Shown here in pieces: positions 6,331 through 11,350 of a stretch of DNA of 11,350 bases (the stretch's first letter is position 1; each line of letters starts with the position of its first letter). The stretch is from positions 1 through 11,350 of the forward strand of contig CAJTVR010000097.1 of the NCBI GenBank assembly GCA_910580075.1, written 5' to 3'. Origin of the DNA: an uncultured Eubacterium sp. GTDB taxonomy: Bacteria > Bacillota > Clostridia > Lachnospirales > Lachnospiraceae. Made by a program: the position numbers and the translations under genes. The notes beneath the pieces are model-generated. The model saw only the letters and a program-made list of their open reading frames with translations, was not told where the DNA came from and ran no database searches.

Positions 6331-6359
6331 AGCTTATCGCAGATATTGGAACGTGTCAA
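6331..6359 (-). promoter_or_regulatory. Promoter of the phosphodiesterase/ABC transporter operon
   Basis: On the minus strand a perfect TTGACA (6359-6354) and TAAGCT (6336-6331) are 17 bp apart; transcription should start near 6324, giving a leader of about 36 nt. The 95 bp upstream are extremely A+T rich with A- and T-runs, as in an UP element. An operator-like sequence overlaps the -35 box and spacer, so repression by steric block is expected. Confidence 0.8.
6346..6359. promoter_or_regulatory. Candidate operator O1 (imperfect palindrome over the promoter)
   Basis: TTGGAACGTGTCAA has the central CG and the core TGGAACGT found in the perfect palindrome at 6455-6468. The left half is intact, and the right half departs at two positions because it also forms the -35 hexamer. 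A LacI-family repressor bound here would cover the promoter. The match to O2 is visible in the sequence; binding is inferred. Confidence 0.55.
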
Positions 6360-6454
6360 TTAAATTTTTTCAGTTTTTTAAAATTTTGTATAAAATAGTA
6401 AAATATTATAATCTATTTTTATGCATAAATACTAGTTTTTATCTTTTAATAAAA

Positions 6455-6468
6455 ATGGAACGTTCCAT
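6455..6468. promoter_or_regulatory. Candidate operator O2 (perfect 14-bp palindrome)
   Basis: ATGGAACGTTCCAT is a perfect palindrome with a central CG step, the usual form of a LacI-family operator. It lies 109 bp upstream of O1, centre to centre, between the regulator gene and the operon promoter. It does not fit the CcpA cre consensus. The neighbouring LacI-type regulator is the obvious candidate to bind it, possibly together with O1 through DNA looping. Confidence 0.65.
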
Positions 6469-6502
6469 ATATAATTGTATTTCTATGAATTTTATAAATA
6501 CA

Positions 6503-6612
6503 AAAAACAGAGCTGCCGCACTAAGCAAAACCAGACAGAATATAGCAGCTATAAAAATATGAAACTCTGCTATATCTTGTTTTGTTTTTCTTAGTGCGGC
6601 AGCTCTGTTTTT
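6503..6612. repeat. Long inverted repeat (46-bp arms), terminator-like hairpin
   Basis: The arms 6503-6548 and 6567-6612 can pair at 43 of 46 positions around an 18-nt loop; the outer 23 bp are perfect and contain GAGCTGCCGCAC. T-runs follow the stem on both strands, so it can act as a bidirectional terminator, including for the regulator gene that stops at 6650. Two of the inner pairs are G-U on the plus strand but C-A mismatches on the minus strand. The arms are much longer than a normal terminator needs, so a small MITE-like element is an alternative. I see no target-site duplication that settles this. Confidence 0.75.
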
Positions 6613-6649
6613 CGTTGGATCAATCGTTGAATTTATAACTTACAGCACT

Positions 6650-8806
6650 TTAATTAAACATATCATCACAGGTCTTTTGCGCATCCTTAAGCGCTGCCTC
6701 CACCTCTGCAGCCTCAAAAATCACATTCATAAACGCCGACCCGATAATATCCTCAAACGCAAATTCGTCAAACCTGTCATTAAGCGCTTCCCTGTTTCTG
6801 CGTTTTCCTTTTTCAAGCATATTTCCGATATCCTCAATCCATGGATACAGCTCCAGCACTTCCGCATTGTTTATGATATTCCGGTTTGGGATAAATCCGC
6901 CTAAATAAGTCACCATCTCTGCTGTCTCGTCTGCATACAGCCATTCAAAAAATTTGCCGCATTCAGCTGTTTTGGACGAACTTCTTGTAATGCCAATGCT
7001 TCCGCCGCCCAATAGAGGCTGTCCTCCCGGCACCTGTGAAAAAATAATTTTGCCGGCCGCTTTTGCATTTACCGAATGTACCATATCTGAGGCATAGTTG
7101 GAAAACGTAATATTCATCGCCGTCATGCCGTCAGAAAACATATTCGCTGTCTCCCGCCACCATAAATGCGTATCATTGGTCGCATATTTGCACGATTCCA
7201 GGCAAGTACAAAACGCCTCCTTCATTTCTTCGGAATAGACGCGCACCCTGCCGTGGCTGTCAAACACACTCGCATTTTTTTCATAATAGCGGAGCATGAC
7301 TTCACAGGCTGCCACAAATGATCTTCCATACGTCAGCGTATGCCCGTATACAGTCGGCGACCTGCGGTTGTATTTCTGCGTAAAAAAGCTGGCCGCCTGG
7401 TTGTATTCCGCAAATGTTGCCGGCACCTCCAGCTTTCTTTTGTATGTTTCATAAAACTCGCGCTTGAGCAGCTCATTTTCAAACAAATCTTTGCGGCAGA
7501 ACAGCATCTGCACACAGGCATCCAGCGGAATGGCATACGGTATACCGTGAATGACCGAATACTCTTTCGAAATGCCTGGGATCAGTTTCTGCACAACATT
7601 CTGCATCGGCTGGCTGTCCATATCCAGCTCCTGGTAAATACGTTCGCCGTCCCTTGCCATCCATGCCATATCAATACGCACAAGGTCAAAAACCGTTTCC
7701 TGCCCCGCCTGCATCTTCGATACCATTCTGCGCAGCTCATCATAAGGCACTTCTATGACCTTGACATCAATGCCGGACTGCTTTTTAAACAGCGGCAGCA
7801 GCCTGCGGATCGCTTTGCTTGTCGCATTTTTGACCGACAGCAGACGCAGGGTTTCCTCTTTTTTTACCAGATAACGCGGCCGGCTGCGGAAACTCCCTGC
7901 TTCTACGATTTTTTCCCCTTTTTTTTCTAAAATATCCTCTGCAATCCGATGCCCCATCAGCTTATAGTTCATCTCATAGCGGTTCTCGTCTGCCAGCCCG
8001 AATTCTTTGTTTACGACCGCATAAATAACAGGCAGCCTGACATCCGGATTATAACGGTTTGCCATATGCAGGCTGTCTACGTCTTCGTCAGACCTGGCAA
8101 TGACTGCATCAAATGAGTCTGCTGCATACAGCACGTCAAACGCCCTGTTAAATTTCATAGTATCCGGCGCTGCGAATACCTCAAAATAGCATCCTTCGCT
8201 CTCAAACACTTCCGATACCGCTTCTACAAACCTCTTATCATCTGTGAAACTAACATCCTCACATAATACTGCGATATTTTTATTGCCGTCCCGCACGCAT
8301 TTTTCCGCGATCTCCCTGCCTGCCCTCGCATAATCAAATGACGCAAACACAGAATGCTCCGGAAACCCCTTTACATACCTGTCCAGCATAATAATACGTG
8401 TACCCTCCGGTACAAAGGCCTTATTTTTTAACAGTGAACTTACAAGGATTACCGCTGCAGGATTGCAGGAAAGCGCTTTGCCTAACAGCCTTTGCTCCAC
8501 ATATTCCAGCCCATTGGTGCACAAAAGTTCCAGCGTAATTTCCTGCGGCCCAAGCTCCTGTTCGATGCCTGCATACAGCTGGCTGTATTTTGTCATATCA
8601 ATTCTTGGCACAATAACGCAGATATGCCTGGAAGTGCCGCTCCTTAGCTGGCTCGCCTGCGAATTAATCTGGTATCCAAGCTCCTTTGCCGCCTGCTCGA
8701 CAAGCTTGATCTTTTCTGCGCTGACATTCCCCCTGCGGTTCAGCACATTGGATACCGTGCCATGGGATACCCCCGCGAGTTTTGCAATATCCTTAATCGT
8801 CGGCAT
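6650..8806 (-). CDS. LacI-family regulator fused to a solute-binding-protein-like domain
   Basis: A 718-residue protein of unusual build. Residues 1-47 are a LacI-type helix-turn-helix (TIKDIAKLAGVSHGTVSNVLN); 48-57 match the hinge helix with the minor-groove Leu54; about 60-313 form a periplasmic-binding-protein-like sensor as in ordinary LacI/GalR proteins. From about 319 to the end there is a second ligand-binding fold resembling family 1 extracellular solute-binding proteins (MalE/UgpB type): LPLFKKQSGIDVKV, then DLVRIDMAWMA, GIPYAIPLD and GGGSIGITRSS. Ordinary LacI regulators end near 340 residues. With an N-terminal DNA-binding domain and no signal peptide, the extra domain must work in the cytoplasm, probably as an added sugar or organophosphate sensor. 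The start fits the family, but no good ribosome binding site precedes it. It probably controls the downstream operon through the palindromes at 6346-6359 and 6455-6468. Confidence 0.9.
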   Translation of the reverse strand: MPTIKDIAKLAGVSHGTVSNVLNRRGNVSAEKIKLVEQAAKELGYQINSQASQLRSGTSRHICVIVPRIDMTKYSQLYAGIEQELGPQEITLELLCTNGLEYVEQRLLGKALSCNPAAVILVSSLLKNKAFVPEGTRIIMLDRYVKGFPEHSVFASFDYARAGREIAEKCVRDGNKNIAVLCEDVSFTDDKRFVEAVSEVFESEGCYFEVFAAPDTMKFNRAFDVLYAADSFDAVIARSDEDVDSLHMANRYNPDVRLPVIYAVVNKEFGLADENRYEMNYKLMGHRIAEDILEKKGEKIVEAGSFRSRPRYLVKKEETLRLLSVKNATSKAIRRLLPLFKKQSGIDVKVIEVPYDELRRMVSKMQAGQETVFDLVRIDMAWMARDGERIYQELDMDSQPMQNVVQKLIPGISKEYSVIHGIPYAIPLDACVQMLFCRKDLFENELLKREFYETYKRKLEVPATFAEYNQAASFFTQKYNRRSPTVYGHTLTYGRSFVAACEVMLRYYEKNASVFDSHGRVRVYSEEMKEAFCTCLESCKYATNDTHLWWRETANMFSDGMTAMNITFSNYASDMVHSVNAKAAGKIIFSQVPGGQPLLGGGSIGITRSSSKTAECGKFFEWLYADETAEMVTYLGGFIPNRNIINNAEVLELYPWIEDIGNMLEKGKRRNREALNDRFDEFAFEDIIGSAFMNVIFEAAEVEAALKDAQKTCDDMFN

Positions 8807-8870
8807 AAGCAGATTCTGTGCCGTGTAAGATCACCGCAGGTTTGATTTTATCTCGTTTATTTTTATCCAT
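8793..8870 (-). CDS. Possible 25-residue leader peptide overlapping the regulator start
   Basis: A small frame starting ATG at 8870 with AAGGA 10 nt upstream encodes a basic, then neutral, 25-residue peptide beginning MDKNKRDKIK. It ends at 8793, 14 bp inside the regulator gene, in a different frame. The regulator's own ATG (8806) has no recognisable Shine-Dalgarno, so translation of this frame could deliver ribosomes to it. I do not recognise the peptide, and chance is a real alternative for a frame this short. Confidence 0.35.
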   Translation of the reverse strand: MDKNKRDKIKPAVILHGTESAYADD

Positions 8871-8988
8871 GTTGTTTGTTTCCTTTTCACTGGGCGGACA
8901 GATATCTGCAGCCTGCCCTGCTATGGCAGGTGTCATCGTCTTTTTGTGCTGGCGCGCTGCGCCCGCCTGTTATATCCGCAATAAACTT
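8871..8988 (-). other. Untranslated leader of the regulator gene
   Basis: The predicted transcript start near 8982 leaves a leader of about 175 nt. It can form two small hairpins: 8951-8955 with 8959-8963 (GGCGC/GCGCC) and 8912-8917 with 8925-8930 (CCTGCC/GGCAGG). No T-run follows either, so they are not terminators, and I recognise no riboswitch. A 60-codon plus-strand frame over this area lacks support. Confidence 0.4.
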
Positions 8989-9017
8989 ATTCTATCATGA
9001 TTCCATGCAGATGTAAA
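8989..9017 (-). promoter_or_regulatory. Promoter of the LacI-fusion regulator
   Basis: On the minus strand TTTACA (9017-9012) and TAGAAT (8994-8989) are 17 bp apart, about 80 bp after the ammonium transporter stop codon. I find no good terminator between the transporter gene and this promoter, so some read-through from the nitrogen genes is possible. No copy of the GGAACGTTCC palindrome is near it, so autoregulation is not supported. Confidence 0.6.
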
Positions 9018-9098
9018 GGCAGCCGCATCATAATGCTGTACATCAAATGCATCAGGCATCCCCCGCTGCGGCAAAAGTTTTTTGAAAAGTGTCCGTAC

Positions 9099-10811
9099 TC
9101 ATTCTACATCCTGCAAAGCATCATAGCCCTCCTCACCTGTACGGATCTTTACAACATTGTCAACACCGTAAACGAAAATCTTTCCGTCACCGATATGGCC
9201 GGTGTAAAGAACTTTTTTTGCAGTTTCTATTACCTTGCGGACAGGAACCGCGCTTACAACAATATCAACCTGTATTTTAGGAAGCAGATTTGCTTCTACC
9301 AGAATACCACGATAGTATTCCGGCCTGCCCTTTTGCACACCACAGCCAAGAACGTGAGAAACCGTCATTCCGGTAATCCCAATATCCATCATCGCGTTTT
9401 TCAGAGCCTCAAACCGGGATTCTTTACAGATAATTTCAATCTTTGTAAATTTTAAAGTACCATCATCAAAGACCGGCATCTTCTTTACAGGAACAGCCTC
9501 TGCTACAGGAACATCGCCCCAGACTGCCACACACCCGTCTTCATCTGCCGCAGCTGTATCCGGAAGCATAGCAAAGCCTGCATAAGCAGTCAGCAGACCA
9601 TGCTCTGAAACATCAAGACCTGCCAGTTCATCTTCCCTGCTGGCGCGAAGACCGATGGTATGCTTGATAGCCAGGAACACGATCGTGATGACAATGGCTG
9701 CATAGGCTGCTACAGAAAGAACCCCGAGACACTGAATCCCAAGAAAGCGGAACCCGCCGCCGTAGCATAAACCTTTTTCGGTCGTAATGCCAGTTGCAAA
9801 AAAACCGGTAAGAACGGTACCAAGCGCCCCGCATACACAATGCACAGAAACGGCGCCAACCGGATCGTCAATCTTTACAGCTTTATCAAAAAACTCAACT
9901 GCAAATACAATTACCACGCCACAGATAAGACCGGTCACTGCTGCACCCAGTGAATCCAGCGCATCACATCCTGCAGTAATGCCCACTAAACCGGCCAGAG
10001 CTGCATTGTAGGTCATAGATACATCCGGCTTTTGATAGCGAATCCATGTAACAGCCAGAGTTGTGCAGCAGGCAGCTGCGGCAGAAAGATTTGTATTAAA
10101 AAATACACGTCCTGCAGTTTCTGCCAAAGCATCACTATCCATGCCGGCAGTAGAGGCTCCGTTAAATCCAAACCAGCAAAACCAAAGGATAAACACACCG
10201 AGAGCTGCCAATGTAATATTATGGCCAAGAATTGCACGGGGCTTTCCATTTTTATCATACTTTCCAATACGCGGGCCAAGAATTGCGGCACCGATCATCG
10301 CGCAGACGCCGCCTGCCATATGCACCGCTGTCGAACCTGCAAAATCATGAAATCCAAGCTGGCTCAGCCAGCCGCCTCCCCAGATCCAATGACCGGAAAC
10401 CGGATAAATAATCAAAGAAATGGATGCCGAATAAATACAGTAAGCGCTGAATTTTGTTCTTTCTGCCATTGCACCCGATACAATGGTGGAGGCAGTTGCA
10501 CAAAACACTGTCTGGAAAACAGCAAATGCCCAGAGCGGAACTCCTTTTGGCAGAATATGGCTGTAATCTCCCATAATAAGCGGGTCAATTGTTCCGAATA
10601 AGGCGGTTCCGCTGCCAAACATTATTCCAAACCCTGCCAGCCAGAAGGCCGGGGTCCCGATACAGAAATCCATAAGATTTTTCATCAAAATATTACCTGT
10701 ATTCTTTGCTCTTGTAAATCCGGCTTCGCAGAGCGAAAATCCGGCCTGCATAAAGAATACGAGCGCGGTGCCTATAAGTACCCAGATTGTGTTTACCGAA
10801 CTATATGACAT
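9099..10811 (-). CDS. amt: Ammonium transporter fused to a P-II regulatory domain
   Basis: A 570-residue membrane protein. Residues 1-415 are an Amt channel of about 11 helices with the pore histidines His164 (TAVHMAGG) and His324 (VSVHCVCG), and the conserved cytoplasmic tail GLRASREDELAGLDVSEHG that signals gating. After a linker (about 416-453), residues 455-570 form a complete P-II (GlnB/GlnK) domain with the T-loop near 490-512, YTGHIGDGKIFV and KIRTGE. The pore-plugging arginine equivalent to GlnK Arg47 is present (Arg501), but the uridylylation tyrosine (Tyr51) is Val505. The tethered P-II should close the channel according to ATP/ADP and 2-oxoglutarate. Similar Amt/P-II fusions are known in Clostridia and in some other bacteria such as anammox organisms. 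The gene lies 15 bp after glutamine synthetase with a near-perfect AAAGGAGGT, so they are probably co-transcribed. Confidence 0.95.
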   Translation of the reverse strand: MSYSSVNTIWVLIGTALVFFMQAGFSLCEAGFTRAKNTGNILMKNLMDFCIGTPAFWLAGFGIMFGSGTALFGTIDPLIMGDYSHILPKGVPLWAFAVFQTVFCATASTIVSGAMAERTKFSAYCIYSASISLIIYPVSGHWIWGGGWLSQLGFHDFAGSTAVHMAGGVCAMIGAAILGPRIGKYDKNGKPRAILGHNITLAALGVFILWFCWFGFNGASTAGMDSDALAETAGRVFFNTNLSAAAACCTTLAVTWIRYQKPDVSMTYNAALAGLVGITAGCDALDSLGAAVTGLICGVVIVFAVEFFDKAVKIDDPVGAVSVHCVCGALGTVLTGFFATGITTEKGLCYGGGFRFLGIQCLGVLSVAAYAAIVITIVFLAIKHTIGLRASREDELAGLDVSEHGLLTAYAGFAMLPDTAAADEDGCVAVWGDVPVAEAVPVKKMPVFDDGTLKFTKIEIICKESRFEALKNAMMDIGITGMTVSHVLGCGVQKGRPEYYRGILVEANLLPKIQVDIVVSAVPVRKVIETAKKVLYTGHIGDGKIFVYGVDNVVKIRTGEEGYDALQDVE

Positions 10812-10826
10812 GACAAATTACCTCCT

Positions 10827-11350
10827 TTATTGAACGCTGAAAAGCAGATCTGCATATGCAGGATATGGCCAGTAACTTTTAGCAGTCAGGGTCTCGGCCT
10901 CATCGCAGGCCTTCCTTAATTCACTCATTCTCTCCAGAACCTGATCGCGAATCAAAGCAGCTTCAGCACCGATATCTCCGGCAGCTGCAAGCGGCAGGAG
11001 CGAACTTTGTACAGCAGCTGCACCGGCATAGATACTGTCTGTCAGGGCTGAAAGTTTCCGGACAAGATCCGTCTCATAGCTGCATGCCAAATCAGAATCC
11101 AGAGCCTTCTTTGCTGCCGCTGTCTTTGCAAGCTTTGATGCATAAGCGCTGACAGCAGGTGCAATCTGCGTTTTTGCCATATCCACCATTGTATTTGCTT
11201 CAATGACAATAGTTTTACAGTAGTTTTCAAGCGTAATTTCATATCTTGATTTGATTTCAGCTTCTGTAAAAACACCATGTGAAGTAAGCATATCCACATT
11301 TTTTTTGTCAAGAATATGTTCACGTGCACGATATGCAAAAGGGGTTATTA
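10827..11350 (-). CDS. glnN: Glutamine synthetase type III, C-terminal part (truncated by window edge)
   Basis: The last 174 residues of a frame that stays open to the window edge, so the true start is beyond 11350. The segment FAYRAREHILDKKN, then LTSHGVFTEAEIKSRYEI, followed by an Ala-rich helical tail ending in ADLLFSVQ, is the characteristic C-terminus of the large (about 700-residue) type III glutamine synthetases of Bacteroidota and Clostridia. The enzyme joins ammonium to glutamate using ATP in the cytoplasm. The catalytic core is not in the window. A GTG at 11297 is internal and not a start. The TAA stop sits immediately before the AGGAGG of the ammonium transporter gene, so the two are tightly linked and probably translated from one mRNA. 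Confidence 0.92.
   Translation of the reverse strand, partial: ITPFAYRAREHILDKKNVDMLTSHGVFTEAEIKSRYEITLENYCKTIVIEANTMVDMAKTQIAPAVSAYASKLAKTAAAKKALDSDLACSYETDLVRKLSALTDSIYAGAAAVQSSLLPLAAAGDIGAEAALIRDQVLERMSELRKACDEAETLTAKSYWPYPAYADLLFSVQ

Noticed and set aside
6455..6468. CcpA catabolite-repression (cre) site
   Set aside because: The central CG fits, but the outer bases do not match the TGWAANCGNTNWCA pattern, so a dedicated LacI-family operator is more likely.
7340..7930. A 196-residue plus-strand frame inside the regulator gene
   Set aside because: It is antisense to a well-supported LacI/solute-binding fusion, and its translation is rich in Arg, His and Phe with no domain, typical of a shadow frame.
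8818..9000. A 60-residue hydrophobic plus-strand frame between regulator and ammonium transporter
   Set aside because: No ribosome binding site, and it runs antisense through the regulator's promoter and leader. The hydrophobic look follows from base composition.
9019..9098. Terminator directly after the ammonium transporter gene
   Set aside because: Only a weak A/T-rich dyad and distant short complementary GC blocks are visible, and none is followed by a T-run on the minus strand.

Overview
The window reads as a piece of a Bacillota chromosome, most likely Lachnospiraceae or another gut Clostridia. The main clues are a type III glutamine synthetase followed by an ammonium transporter fused to a P-II domain, strong AGGAGG ribosome binding sites, and a 31-residue Hol_Tox-like peptide. 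No phage, transposase, rRNA, tRNA or CRISPR was seen. All recognised protein genes lie on the minus strand, so transcription runs from high to low coordinates.

Right end (9099-11350): the 3' part of a type III glutamine synthetase gene, cut by the window edge, followed 15 bp later by an Amt/P-II fusion. This is a nitrogen-assimilation pair: ammonium entry, its built-in gate, and ammonium fixation.

Centre (698-9017): a regulator with its own promoter, then a five-gene operon. The regulator (6650-8806) joins a LacI-type repressor to a C-terminal domain resembling an ABC solute-binding protein. The region after it holds a 46-bp-arm hairpin, a perfect 14-bp palindromic operator, a second operator-like site, and a TTGACA-17-TAAGCT promoter. 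The promoter drives a glycerophosphodiester phosphodiesterase-family enzyme, a lipoprotein binding protein, an ABC ATPase, a fused two-domain permease and an MgtC/SapB protein, ending at a hairpin terminator. The likely logic is import of an organophosphate, probably a phosphodiester, hydrolysis in the cytoplasm, and control by the regulator sensing a ligand. The substrate is inferred.

Left end (1-676): no conventional gene, but a compact type I toxin-antitoxin module. It has a 31-residue membrane peptide on the minus strand and a convergent plus-strand antisense RNA, each with its own 17-bp-spaced promoter and hairpin terminator. The 5' and 3' untranslated regions of the predicted toxin mRNA are complementary over about 27 bp, and a local hairpin can hide the ribosome binding site. 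Both are hallmarks of a translationally silenced toxin mRNA. A diverged 55-nt direct repeat flanks the module.

The observations most worth checking are the toxin-antitoxin RNA architecture, the LacI/solute-binding fusion with its paired operators, and the phosphodiester import operon.
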